A stretch of 48,060 bases of DNA from Planoprotostelium fungivorum (lineage: Eukaryota; Evosea; Variosea; Cavosteliida; Cavosteliaceae). Below are positions 10,214-22,204 of this stretch, piece after piece. How positions within the stretch are numbered: the stretch's first letter is position 1; every line of letters starts with the position of its first letter. The position numbers and the translations under genes are program-made. The notes under the pieces are model-generated. The model searched no databases. It was not told the DNA's origin and was given only the letters and a program-made list of their open reading frames with translations. Location of the stretch: NCBI GenBank assembly GCA_003024175.1, contig MDYQ01000209.1, positions 1 to 48,060 on the forward strand, read 5' to 3'.

Positions 10214-13200
10214 TCACTTGGCCTTGTCTCCCTCTTTCTTCTCTTCCTCCTTCTTCTTCTCTTCCTCCTTCTTCTTCTCTTCCTCTCCTCCCTCATTCAT
10301 GAGCTCACTGTCTGACATCCCTCCCTCTTCGATGGCCTTCTGATCTTCTTCCGCCTCTTCTTCCTGCAGCTCTTGTTCCATGATCGCAGATTGTTTCAGC
10401 TTCTGTGCCCAGTCAGAGACAGTCCATCATCATCATGATCATGATCATCTCACCGTGACATCCTCCTTCTCTCCCGGTGTAGATGGCACGACTTTCAGAT
10501 CCATCTTCATCTTTGATGGTGCCCTGGGTTTCAGTCCCCTTCGATTTCCAATGAAATCTCGCTGTCTTCTCCTCGCCGATTCGCTCGGGTGCACATCGTG
10601 TACCACCGCCGCCTTCGTTTCGGTCGTATTTTCGGTCGTTGTAGATGGAGCCGTCGAGGGTGGTGGTGAGGCTGGAGCGGGTCAGGGGTTACGCACCGTA
10701 CTTTCTCTCACGTGTGTTGGGCGGGGATTGGTTCGAACCGAAGAAGTAGTCGTAATTCGACATTGGAATAGAAAAGATACCGGGGGCGATCTTGAGTGCA
10801 GGCGTCATGACGATCATGAGGTTGGACGTGTTCATCTTGTTCAGATCTGATTGAGCTGCCACCAACATCATGAAATCGATCAAACGCTTGAGAAGCTTCA
10901 TCGAAGTGGGAGACAAGAGCTCGAAGATGTTCTTCATCTCGGCCAGTACTTCTGCACCCTCACCGTAGTCTGGGAAGGTCAGGGAGGGGTGTACGTACGT
11001 TACGCACTGAGTATGGCTATGATACCGCTGTTGATTTCGGTTGGAATGAGTGGCTCGGGTAATTCTCTCAAGAAAGCTTTTAAAACGTTGGCCACCACGT
11101 GTGGATCCTGCCCGTGGAAGTTGATGATGCCTGATGACGTCATCACACGTCATCCCTCCACGATCTCACCATCTCTCTCGATCTGGGAACGTATGGCATT
11201 GACTTCCGCGAGACTTCCAGATAGACGAAGGATACCCTCTTCTTTCAATGCTGTCGTCGAATAAGAATCGATTGAAGAAGAGAAATGTTGCGCTTCACCT
11301 TTGTCGGTTATGTATTTGATGGCCAATTCAACCAGAGCGGGCACTTCACTACCCTCTCTCTCTACTATTACATCTAGTGGTACTCCAAAATAGGGTAAAG
11401 GTTGTACCTGACGCGGTCACGCCTACTCGCTAAACCCTAAATCCAGCTCACCTTACAACTGTACAATAATCCCTCCACGGTCAACCTGGCCTTACTCGCT
11501 CTCCTCACATACACCTGACCTATCAGTGAGATGTCTCACGCGATATCACACCGTGTTGACGTCCTTCTCTGAGTCAATCGATCCCTGTTTGCTCCTCCTG
11601 CTGGGCGGTGGAGAGAAGGTAGTCATCTCCTTCTTCTCTTCAACTACCGGAAGAACTATACTCGATTCGGAGGGGTATTTTTCCGGCCTGGGTGACCCGT
11701 TCGGCCCTTGGTTCAATACACCGGTGATACCACTTCCCAATGCATTGAGGCCCTGGCCGATCGCATTGAAGCTGGTTCCGATGGCGTTCATTCCCGTGTT
11801 GAAACTGGAGCCGATCGCGTTTGTTACCGCGTGGAGGACACCGTATTGAGTCTGCTGAAGGTGCTGTCGCATGTGGAAGGCTTCGTGGTTGGAGTAGAAG
11901 ATGTTCTCGTTTAGGACGTTGACCCACTGATCGCACTCTTCGTCTGAATCGGTGACGAACAAAAATTGAAGGGAAGGTTTCTATAAGAGTCAGCTGATGT
12001 GTGATGATCTTTTGATGTTGTTGTGATGATGTGATGATGATGATGCGATGATGTGATGGGTGTCATGATGTTGTGACGATCACCTTCTCTAAGCCCTTGA
12101 ACTGTGGCCATTCCAACTTGAACGAATTCTTCCTTCCTTTGGCGGGAACTTTGTCGACAAAGACGTCACACAGAGTGATCCTTCCCAGATAATTATCGTC
12201 CTGACCCCGTCATTCCCCCATCTACAACGCGCCACTCACCCCCGGTTTCCTGTAATAGAAGAGAGACCGATTGATCAGCATGAACCATCTCTTCTTCTTC
12301 AACTTGAACAATTCCTTGTCACTGCTCTTACTCATCCACCCTGTCTTCACCACGCTGGGTCCATTGTTATCCTCCCCGGGAAAATGAGTGTAGTCTAATT
12401 TTAGATGTACGACGCGACAGTACACGGATTCTAAAAATAGATCCGGGAGGCTCTTGCCGTTGTTGATGCCCCGCACGGCTTCGAAGAATTTTCTTCTGTC
12501 AGGTAGATTGAATCTCCTCGTGTGGTCTTCGTTGAACACGATCAGATAAGTCTGTCGGGCGAAATTCGACACGGCGACTATTTTCGTCAGTCGTTGTAGA
12601 TGGATGACGTGGGATGACGTGTGATGACGTGTGACGATAGAAAGCTCACAGGCAGATGCGAAGGGATAATTAGGCAGAGGTTCGTTCTGCTTGTGATACG
12701 CCTGGCCGAACCTCTCCATCAAGAGTTGGAGCTTGCCTTCTGGTACGTTCCCCAGGCCTTCGAGCATCTTCCTATCCTCCACTCAGTGAAAGATCTATGT
12801 CACGTGACCTCACCTCAGTCCATCCGTGATATCCAAACGTTTGTAATTGTAACTGCCGACGTATTCTTCTAACACTTTGGCATTCTCCCTATTTCAAGTT
12901 GAGTGTAATCACGACAACGTAACTCACTTGTCGAACAGATAGTCCAATTTCCTCTTCGGTGCCATATTTGCCATGGCCTCTGGACTCTTGAATAGAGTGG
13001 AGATGGAAAAGGGTGTGTCTTGCAGGATGTAGCTGTTGATGAGATCTTGGATGGCCTGTGGGAAGATGAAAAACAATAAAATGAAATAAATTCACCGCCT
13101 GCGTCTCTCCCTCGTTGAAAATGTCTACGGAGATGGACAACACCTTGCACTTCTCTTCTCTTTGCTCGCAGACCCATCTTAATTGTTCTCTCGGTGTTCT

Positions 13201-14129
13201 TCCTGATGAGAAGAATCAGATGACGCGGACGAGTTCGATACACTTCACCTCTAGGTCGGCCGTAGAGCATGATCTTTCGATCATCGGAGATGAAGCGGAA
13301 ATAAGTGCAGACCTTTCTTCTCTTAATTCGGAAGATGAGGTGGATGTCTCACCTGCGAACACCTGGCAATGTCTTTGAGGGACAGTTCGGAGAAGATGAT
13401 GAGTAGGATGACACGGGGTAATTCCAAGATGGAAGATGCACGCATGATCTTGGGAGGTTCAACGATACTCTGTCGATGGTGATGATCCACGAGTATTCTG
13501 TCTCGTATGAGATCATGATGGAGGAGATGGGATCACCTCTCGCTGCGTCTTCTCAGGTGAGAAGTGGATGAGTGTTGATTCGGGAGGGGAGAAGGAAACA
13601 AAATGGAGGTCAGAGGAGACAGTTGAGTCTGCGTTGGTGATGAGACGATGGTTCGTCTTAGACAATGGTGGAGTTGGTATACCTTCTTGGTACCGCTGCT
13701 GTTTGAACGTTGACGGACCAACATGTTATTCGATGATGGGGAGAGAGAAGGGCTACTCGTGCCCGTGATGGTCCCTTTTGTGATCACATTTCTTCTCCCT
13801 CTCCCCGTGGAGTCCTCTGCGTCTGCAGTTTTATCCACAGAGCTGTCTTTCAGTAATGTCTGAGTCTCAGGGCTGGCCTTCAACTCCTCCTCTGTATTAG
13901 ATGCGGCAACCGTTGAAACTGCATCCGGTTGAGGTTTTGCATCTTCACCGGGGAGAGACACGCCTTCATCATCTTCTTTCGTTCTCTTCTGTTCCATGTT
14001 CAATGCAGATGTTCGTATAAATCGAGATGGCTGAACCTTTTCGGATGACTTGTCGCCGGCTCCCTCAGAGCTCTCGTTGAGTGAAGGAGAACTCTCCCGA
14101 GGTACGTCCTTCACACTATCTTCGCTCAT
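10214..14129 (-). CDS. F-box / Sec7 / PH / RhoGAP multidomain signalling protein
   Basis: A protein of roughly 1,050-1,100 residues with several signalling domains. A Ser/Glu-rich N-terminus (MSEDSVKDVPRESSPSLNES) is followed by an F-box (ILELPRVILLIIFSELSLKD, about 13300-13440). Next is a Sec7 domain (from FNEGETQAIQDLINSYIL to RGINNGKSLPDLFLESVY, about 13150-12420), typical of Arf GEFs. Then a PH domain (GWMSKSSDKELFKLKKKRWF to DECDQWVNVLNENIF, about 12350-11890), a low-complexity linker, and a RhoGAP domain (PLDVIVEREGSEVPALVE, then GILRLSGS with the presumed Arg finger, then NLMIVMTPALK; about 11390-10750). It ends in a Lys/Glu-rich tail with stop at 10214-10216. About fourteen short introns interrupt it. 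The design implies an adaptor linking ubiquitin ligase, Arf activation and Rho inactivation at membranes. The Sec7 catalytic loop reads NVPEGKLQ rather than the usual LPGEAQ, so GEF activity is uncertain. Confidence 0.82.
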
Positions 14130-14600
14130 CGCCTCTATCTAACGATGCGGTAACTCTCTCTACTCAATCGGTATTCTGGTCGTTGAGATCACTATCGTCG
14201 TTTACTCTATGCTTCCCGGCTGTCGCAATCGTGACCTCACCGTTAGCTCATTCAGAGGCAAAAGTATGAGAGGAGACCACCAAAGACTGCAAGATAATCG
14301 TCTGTTGCGTGCGTAGTGGTGTTACCAAACTCGCTTCTGTTCAGTGGACGAGACTTCTGGTCGATGATGCGGCAGCAGGGAACAATAAATTCAATCCATA
14401 TTTAATATTTTTTCCAACGGTTTTTTCAGCTCGATGAGGAACAGAGACACATGCACGTCTTCGTCCACTATTTTAGAGGACGAAGTGAAGTGGAGCACGG
14501 TTATGTTTGGCGCCAAAGCTGGTGCAAATTTGGATGGGGTCTAAGGTTTGAATCTACAACGAAAGACACACGCGTGTCACAGTATTCATCGCGATCAAAC
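14130..14600. promoter_or_regulatory. divergent promoter region
   Basis: About 470 bp between two divergently transcribed genes, the F-box/Sec7 protein (-) and Sec62 (+). There is an AT-rich stretch at 14385-14430 and one ATCTACAAC word near 14551, the same word found in many introns here. No gene is supported. Confidence 0.5.
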
Positions 14601-15750
14601 ATGTCCCATCAGCATCCACATGGTGGTGACCATATGAAGAAGAGTCGCCTCGATGCCATCGCACAGAGACAAGCCTCAGCTCCTCCCGACATGGTTGCCG
14701 TTACAGAATGGCTCAAGTCCAAATCGAAGATGAGAGTTCACATCGGTTTGTGGGCCGGAAAGAAGGTCGAATACTTCAAAGGTATCTATCACACATGAAA
14801 TATTGCGAATACGATTCCAACGCCCTTTAGGACGTGCAGCCATCAAGGCATTACAGTCGCCCGAGTATGCCAAAGTGAGATTAGAGTCGAATCGAGAGTT
14901 GCCTTGTTCATTTTCGATCAGGTCAAAGGTGTTCCAGCAGTCACCGATGAAGCTTCTGCCATTCAAGTGTTGAACGATGTCTTGTCTCACGACTTTTACA
15001 AGCAAGTCTATCGAACAACGACAAAGACACCCAAAGCTCTCGCCGTTTCTGACGACGTGAGATCGTGTCCGTAACCAATGGACCATCATCTGATGGAGTG
15101 TAGTTTGGATCTGCCATGAACAAAGATGGATATTACATGTGGTTCTATGAGGGTAGTCAGATGTGGACTTACGTCGGAGGTTTCGCCCTCGTATTGGCCA
15201 TCTTGGCAGGTGTGCATTAACATGTCTCATCCTCTCAACTCACCTTCTAAAAGGAGTCATGTATCCCGTTTGGCCTCAACAATTGAAGGGTTACGCATGG
15301 TGATGCAGCTCCATCCTCTAAAACTGACATCATGCACAGGTACGTGTCCATCGCTGGTCTCATATTGATCGGAGCGTATTTCGCTTTGGGAGGTGATCAC
15401 CATCATCATCACGCCATCACCTCATACTCATCCTCTAAAGGTGTCAGACTGGTCATCTGGGCCGTCACACGCATCATGTACCCCTATGGTCTGTGGATCT
15501 TCCCTCAGATGTTCGCCGACGTATGTTTAAGACATTGTCATCCGACAGCTGATCATCGCAGGTGGGCATCGTGGAGACCTTCCAGCCCCTCTATGAATGG
15601 GACAGTGCAGACAGTGGAAAGAAAAAAAAGAAGAAGAAGAAGGAAGAGAAGGAAGAAGAGAAGGAGAAGGAGAGCAAGAAGGAGAGAAGGGCAAGGAAAC
15701 AGGCCGCCGCCGAGACAGTCGAGACAGTCGAGGAAACGAAGAGCGAATAA
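14601..15750 (+). CDS. SEC62: Sec62-like ER translocation protein
   Basis: Sec62 is an ER membrane component of the Sec61/Sec62/Sec63 post-translational translocon. The reading frame starts MSHQHPHGGDHMKKSRLDAI at 14601. The N-terminal cytosolic domain includes VTEWLKSKSKMRVHIGLWAG and YVGGFALVLAILAGVMYPVW begins the first membrane span. A second span follows (YVSIAGLILIGAYFALG) with a characteristic RIMYPYGLWIFPQMFADVG. The C-terminal tail is strongly basic and acidic (KKKKKKKKEEKEEEK) and ends TKSE-stop. Introns begin at about 14781, 14875, 15058, 15210, 15292, 15394 and 15521. The stop codon lies inside GAATAAAC, so the poly(A) signal overlaps it. An upstream in-frame ATG at 14451 exists but its extension is not Sec62-like, so I prefer 14601. 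Confidence 0.88.
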
Positions 15751-15887
15751 ACATGATGATGATGGAAGGACTTGAGACATGATGGAAAAGAATGCAAGTG
15801 TGGGACGATGAGAGAGTTGTGGCAGATGGGAGAACATGAGACACTGATGTGAGAGAATGGAAGAGGTGATGTACAAAAATCGATTCA

Positions 15888-16324
15888 TTAGTTGACGCTG
15901 AGACGACTGTGGGCGAATGCGGCCATCTTCTTTCTCTTGTCCAGATCAGCGGAGGAGAGTCTCGTCTGCTCGACACATTTTCTCGTCAGCTCATCCAGTG
16001 ATTCGGCTTTCTGCGAAGTGATAATGGGTAGATTGCTCAACATTGTCGTCTTCAGTTGTTCAGAAAGTTTCTCCCAGACTGCCAGGAGCTTTCGGCTGTC
16101 CTCTATAAGACATTAGATCGTGTTGGTCATTCGAAACATCTCACCTTGCACATCAGAAACACTGTACCCTTGTTCTAAAGCAGATTCTCTGTGCAATGTC
16201 TCAGGATACAATCGGAATAGAAACATCACATCTCGACTCACATTTTTTCAAAATAACTCTCGATCAGCTCCTGCAATCGATTCAACTCCTCTAATACCTC
16301 TTCCACTTGTTTGTGTTGTGTCAT
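15888..16324 (-). CDS. small alpha-helical / coiled-coil protein, family not recognised
   Basis: Three exons encode about 110 residues, starting MTQHKQVEEVLEELNRLQEL and ending FAHSRLSVN-stop. The introns are short (about 16193-16243 and 16104-16145) with GTGAG donors, and both junctions keep frame. The sequence is almost wholly amphipathic helix (KLLAVWEKLSEQLKTTML, SLDELTRKCVEQTRLSSADL). Small coiled-coil proteins of this size occur in chaperone, tethering and Mediator-type complexes, but I see no motif that picks one. It is convergent with Sec62: their stops are 137 bp apart. Confidence 0.7.
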
Positions 16325-16561
16325 GATGATGCGCTCGTGATGTGTTGTGTAGAATGCGTCAAATAAATCGGATTATCGCTTCCATTTGCAGTCACGTCCT
16401 CTGGTTGGACTGTACGTTTCACAACGCCGACTTCTCTTCCTTATCTTTAAAGATAAGCACGCCAGAGCTCTTCGGGCTGTTTGTCCAACTTGGTAGATTT
16501 TAAACTGGGCCCGGAGTTCAGAGAAAGCCCTGGGGATTACTAATTTAGAAGGCCGGCACAG

Positions 16562-19503
16562 ATGAACCGAAGGGGTTTCTTGCTTTTGGTCCTGTGTTCA
16601 TTCTTCTATGTATCAATAGCCGTAGAATCCCCACTATGCGACTTTGTTGAAGATGAAGGTTATGCGAACCCAGACAATTACATAATGCAAGAGCAGTCGA
16701 TTCCTCCAACAGATTCCAGAAAGAGGTGATGAAAGCATCCCGCGTGTTTTTGATGGAATGATAGGGCCACAACCACATCGATTACATCGACTCCATCTTG
16801 GCCAGTTGGTTGGAATAATATGAGAATCAAATTCGACTTCACTTATGTTGATCCCTCCACCAAAGTAGACAGTGAGATATGGTGATACACATCGTAATGT
16901 CTCACGCCAACAGCTCGCACTTGTTGGAGTACATCGGACTCTGTGGGGGGTGCTCCTTGCACATCAGATCAAGTGGTCAGCTCGGACAAATACAACTCCC
17001 TGAAGAACAGTATCATACCGAATGCACAATCGGTCCTTCAACAAGTCTATGCTGTTCGTCCGATGGCGGTGACTCCTTCACTTCGACCTCCCAATCAATC
17101 ATATCAATCAAATCACAGGTTCTCAACGTCGGATCATCACAATGTAACTCCGTCAACTTGAACCCTGGAACAATTCCTGACACCGACCTCCTCGTCTATG
17201 TCTTCGCTCGACCCGTGTCGAACGATCAGATCATCGCTCAGGCTGCTGCCTGCCAGTTTGATGGGTGAGTCATCTTCTGATGGAATCGCATGCGATGAAG
17301 CTGAAGGAGTCAGAACCACTAGGAGATCGACCGTGGGTTACATCAATTTCAACCCCGTGCAAGTGGCAAGCACTACAAGCAAATACTCGTACGCACAAGT
17401 TGTCTCCACGGCCGTTCACGAGAGTTCGCACATCTTAGGTTTCAGTTTCAATCGATTGAATGCGTGGTACGATGCTTCGAACCCCAGCAACAACGTCGTA
17501 CCTTACGATCAGGTGTGATGATTACCATGATGATTACCATGATGATTACCATGATGATCACGATGATGATGCTGCTGCCGATATTAAATTATTTTCAAGG
17601 TTGTCAAGACCTTCCAATTTCCCACTTCTCAAGCGGGTGTCACGCGGCCCATCTACAAGATCGTCTCTCCCCTCGTGTTACGAGTGGTGAGTCACACAAT
17701 CATCACCCAAATCCACGCGAAATCTCACGACTGACGATCAACAGGCCAAGGACCATTACAACTGCAGCACCATCGATGGAGTCGAGTTGGAAAATTTCCC
17801 CGCCATCGGTACGAACGGTTCCCATTGGGAAATGCGTACAGTCATGTCAGAGTACATGGTGGGTGTCATACAAGATCATCCCGTCATCAGTCGATTCACC
17901 ATGGCATTCTTTCAAGATTCTGGATGGTGAGTTCGGTCTGCAACGAGACGACTCAATCGACAGGTACATGTCCAATTTTTCACTGGCGGGGGCTCTTCAG
18001 TGGGGAGCGGGTGAGATTGATGTCATCGTGATGTCATCGTGATGTGATCGATGTGATCGTGATGTGATCGAATTCAAGTATGAAAGATCGATGTGTGAGA
18101 CTGAAGAGAGTAGGATTGGGATGCTCTTTCGTGCAGCAGTATTGCACACAGAGCTGGCCCTCCACTCTCTACCTCTGCGGTGCCAAATCTGCCGCCGGCT
18201 GTAATTACGATCGAACTTCCACGTCAGGCTGTTACATAGCCCGTGAGTACCTCATACGTCACACCGATACACGTCCGCGAGCGTTCGATGATGATGAACA
18301 GCGGTAAACCCTAAACCCGACGGCTACAATTATCCCGCCTTTGCAGATGGTATGTACGGAGATCCGTACGCTGACTACTGTCCCTACTATGTACCCGTCG
18401 ACAAGGGTGACTGTACCGTTCTACAGAACGGAAGTGAGTACTGGCTGGTTGTAGAGTGACTCACTCGTGCAGTTACCACGGGAGCTGTGACGGGAACGAG
18501 GGGCGTCAAGTGAGGATTTAGGGTTTAGAAGGTCACGTGACTGACAAATTCAGATACGGATTCTACTCCAGGTGTTACATGAACTCTCTGCTGCAGAACA
18601 GTTTATCCTCCGCTGACACACAACCTGGATGCTATCAATCGGTGTGTATCTATGGCAAACTCAAGGTGCTCGTGGGTTCTGTCTATTACGATTGTCCGAT
18701 CGGGGGTGCGTCCATTCATTTTCGACTCTCTGTTCGATAATCAAGCTCAAATCTCTCTGTGATTCTCCTCTTTCCATTCTTTCAGGATATAGCATGTCGA
18801 ATATTCTGCTGTTCGTTGAATCTGACGATGAATAGGAAAGATATCACCCGATGGCTACGGAGGCAGTATCAACTGCCCCACGGACGACACTCTGTGTGAC
18901 ACAGGCTCTTCCTTGGATCCAAACTACCCTCAACTCTTATCACAGAGTCCAGTACAACAACAAGCCCTGGCGGGATCGTGGCCCAGCATCAGCCCCACCT
19001 CCGGTGGCCCAGGCACCATCGTTAACGTACGTCACAACGCATCATCGTGACGTCATCGTGACGTCATCACAGATATACGGTGGAAATTTCACTTCGAACA
19101 TGACTGGAACCATCAAGGCACCCGCCAATTGCGAGTACCTCAACACTACCAACTACGTCTGCACCATCGCCTCGTTGGACTTTTTCAACTCACTCACCAG
19201 CATCCCCAAACAAACCATAGATGTCTCCCTTGTAGACACGAACACCGGTAAATCGTGTTCCCTCAACAAGGGTGAGAGGAAGAGCTCCTTCTTTGAGAAG
19301 TAAGCTGACGGCGTTCAGGCTTCGAGTTCAGCTCTTCGTTGAATGCGTTGGACATTGCCATCACGTGGATCAAGAGGAATCCTTACGCTGCGGCGGGTAT
19401 CTTTGTGGGAGTGGCCATATTGATCGGAATCGCCGTATACTTCTGTGTGAGGGAGAGGAACAAGGCTCTATCGCGGCGCAATCCGAATTTAAACATCGAA
19501 TAA
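16562..19503 (+). CDS. leishmanolysin-like M8 zinc metalloprotease with TIG domain and membrane anchor
   Basis: A signal peptide (MNRRGFLLLVLCSFFYVSIA) begins at 16562. The protease domain carries the zincin motif HESSHILGFS (about 17419-17450) and, later, the third zinc ligand context NGSHWEMRTVMSEYM, as in leishmanolysins (peptidase family M8). The segment RFTMAFFQDSGW is also typical. A Cys-rich region follows (CSFVQQYCTQSW, NYDRTSTSGCYIA, YGFYSRCYMNS), then an IPT/TIG-like stretch (SISPTSGGPGTIVNIYGGNF). Near the C-terminus is a single membrane helix (AAGIFVGVAILIGIAVYFCV) and a short basic tail. The protein is roughly 770 residues with about a dozen short introns. It is probably a cell-surface protease. 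The stop TAA at 19501-19503 is only 9 bp from the stop of the convergent helicase gene. Confidence 0.87.
17514..17600 (+). repeat. intron with tandem ATGATTACC-type repeat
   Basis: This protease intron begins with about three tandem copies of a 15-bp unit containing ATGATTACC, then a GATGATGATG run and an AT-rich 3' end. It lies between the exon ending VVPYDQ and the one beginning VVKTFQFP. Confidence 0.8.
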
Positions 19504-19512
19504 CGAGATCTT

Positions 19513-22090
19513 CTATTTCTTCTTCTTCTCTGCTCTCTTCTTTCCCTTATCTACCTTCTTCTTTCCCTTATCTCCCTTATTCTTCGTCTTGTCTCCCTTC
19601 TTCTTCGCTTGGTTGTTCTTATCTCCCTTCTTCTTCTCTTGTACCTTCTGTGTCTTTGGGTGTTCTGGTCCGTCCACAACGTTCAACAGATGAACCACCG
19701 ACTGTAATTTGGCCTTCGGTATCGCATCTCTCGGCTGTCTTTCGTTTAACGATCACCCTTTCACATGGATGTAACTCACGTAGGGAGGTGCAGATTGAAA
19801 GCACAGAGACTGGATCGCGTAATCGTTAGCCAACCCTACGATCTGAACCACGGGAAGCTTAAGAAGGCGTCAGACTCGACCTCCACCGTCGACTCACGTT
19901 GAGAACGTTACGGTAGTAACCCAGCCAAGAGACGTAAGCGGACTCTCTCTTCTCCACTGCCACTGCTGTCGTCGCCGCGTGCAACAATTTCTTCAGCTTG
20001 GCCGCCTGACGAAAGCGTGAGAGATGAAATGACGTTGCGATCTCACTTGTTTCTTGATGTCTTCTTCGTCCGGGTAAGTCAACATGGGCAGGTTGATGAG
20101 AGACTGTCTCCATCGTTGTTCTACGGGATCCAATAGGATGATGCCTCTTCCTGCCTTTCCTGCTCTACCGGTTCTTCCCACTCGATGGATGTACTGCTCC
20201 TTTGACACAGGCTGGCCCAACTGGTCGAATTGAGAATGAGATGATCGCGATGATGATCTGGTGATCACGGTGACGGATGATCGGAAGATCATGATGATGG
20301 TGATCACCATGATAACGTGAGTGACGTTAGGAAAGTCCATTCCTCTCGCCATGACATCAGAACAGATCAATATCCCATTGTCGATCGTTCGAAACGCTTC
20401 CGAGGCGGTCGTACGTGCATTCTGCGACAATCTCGAGTGCAATTCGTAAAAGGGTACGGCCACTTTTTCCGCCTCTGTCTCCGTTCAACATCTTCCTCTT
20501 GTTCTCTCACTCACCCGATATGTTCTTGAACATCTCGAAGGCTAATGCAGCTCCCCTGGCTGTGTTGAAGAAGACAACAGCCTTGAATTGTCCTGAGTCG
20601 GGTGTCACACTCTCATGATGATCACGATCATGATGATGATGACGATCGGTCATCATCATGACGGTGTATCCACTCACCATCGGATGATTCGTACTCTCTC
20701 TTGAGTAGGGCCAAGAGAGTTGCGTTGTGATCGTTGAACGTGGCCGTGATGTGATACTGCTCGGTCTCTTCGTGAGTCAGTGATTCAGTCGGATCCAATG
20801 TGGAGACCCTCCTGTGTCCTTTTTCGCGTCAGAAACGTTCTCACTCCATCACCTCACCCTTGGACAAGACCAACTTTGCAATCTCCTCCACCTTTTATCG
20901 TTCAGCACGACGCAAAATGAAATCGGATAATAATTCGTTCTTTCAGATCATCTCATCAAGATCGATGACATGATGTCGATGACAAGATGAACGGATGGGT
21001 CACCTCTTTCGACACGGTCGCCGAGAACAACAGACTCTGCCTGGGATGATCTGCCCTCTTTGGTAGCATAGAGTGGATCTCCTTTATCGCAGGTAAAAAC
21101 CCAGTGTCCAACAGTCGATCTGCTTCGTCCAAGACGAACGTGTTAATTCCCTGCAGTCTCGATTTGATCTTCTCGTCATTCAAGTGATCCTGTCTTCCAC
21201 GTGAGAAACGTTGGATGATGATCGTGATGAGAGGTGACCTTCAATCGGCCAGGTGTGGCCACGAGAATCTGACAAGGTCGCTTGAGTAGGTTGTCTCTCT
21301 CGACTGTCATGTTGGCACCGCCGATGGCAGTTTGAACGAAGATGTCATTCCTCTCGGATACCAATTGTCTCGCTTCGGTCGCGATCTGTAATGACAGCTG
21401 CGGAATGACATCAATGGGATGGAAGATGAGATGGTGGGTCACCTCTCTCGTTGGGGAGAGAATGAGGACGCGGATGTGTGATGGATTGTCATTGTCAGAT
21501 CGGATGATGTTCTGGATGGATGGAATGAGAAAGGCGAGGGTCTTTCCTGTGCCCGTCTTGGCTTGAGCGAGGCTGTGAGGAAGGTGAGGGGGAGGAAGAG
21601 GGGACGAGATCACCAGTCGGTTTTTTTCCGGATGGACAGTGGAATGGTCTCTGATTGAATGGGAGTCATCCTCTTGAATCGAAGTACTTTGTGGATGGCT
21701 GATAAGATGGATGGGTCTACTCCCTTTAGAGTTGAGAATGGAACACCTGATCATGAAATGTCAATCGACTTGGATGATCATCGTGTCAACCTGATTGATC
21801 TTCATCATCGTCTTCTTCTTCAGACACTTCTTCTTTCGTGGACTCTGCTGGTTGACTCTTCGGAATAGATCCGTGATGATTGAATTTGGAGAGAGCAGCA
21901 AGCAACTGTTGATTGACATCATACTGTGGCTTTCCCACGACGTTTTCTGTTATCATCAATCGTCTGAGAATTGACATTTGCCATCACCATCATCATCGAG
22001 GAGATCAACGACGTTACCACTGATCCCTTCTAATCTGGCTCTTTTGTTGACACGAGGTTTCGTCGGAGCTTTTCTCTTTTCTTTTCCCAT
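19513..22090 (-). CDS. DEAD-box ATP-dependent RNA helicase (MSS116-like subgroup)
   Basis: The N-terminus (MGKEKRKAPTKPRVNKRARL) is basic, suggesting nuclear or nucleolar location. The core has a Q-motif region (RMTPIQSETIPLS), motif I AQAKTGTGKT, Ia SPTRE, Ib TPGR, motif II VLDEADRLLDTGF and motif III SAT. It also has FFNTARGA, SDVMARGMDFP (V) and YIHRVGRTGRAGKAG (VI). The order and spacing fit a full DEAD-box helicase. The HRVGRTGRAGKAGRGI form and the LDPVEQ that follows resemble the MSS116 subgroup, though organelle targeting is not evident. The C-terminus is a long Lys-rich tail. It ends CTA at 19513-19515, convergent with the protease. About eleven short introns. It shares a 114-bp divergent promoter with the coiled-coil gene starting at 22205. 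Confidence 0.88.
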
Positions 22091-22204
22091 GATGTGATGT
22101 GATGTGATCGGAGGTGATGTGCGGGTTGTATTCCGCCCAACTTTGATTCCCGCCAAAAAAACAACCTCATCATCAACCTCCTGGATGCTTCATCTGAGGT
22201 GTCT
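22091..22204. promoter_or_regulatory. divergent promoter with E2F-like TTCCCGCCAAAA
   Basis: A 114-bp gap separates the starts of the helicase (-) and a coiled-coil gene (+). At about 22142-22160 it has TTTGATTCCCGCCAAAAAAA, close to the classic E2F/DP site TTTCCCGCCAAAA. The same motif occurs upstream of the gene at 25127. Confidence 0.5.

Noticed and set aside
10728-10740. GGTTCGAACC as a tRNA T-loop
   Set aside because: No acceptor stem or anticodon arm around it; it is coding in the RhoGAP exon. No tRNA or rRNA gene was seen in the window.
15527-15976. Minus-strand frames opposite the Sec62 C-terminus (Ser/Leu-rich)
   Set aside because: Reverse complement of the Lys/Glu-rich Sec62 tail; no independent support.
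18302-18316. Telomere-like TAAACCCTAAACCC in the M8 gene
   Set aside because: It is within an exon and encodes VNPKP in frame; not counted with the intronic GGATTTAGGGTTTAG copies.
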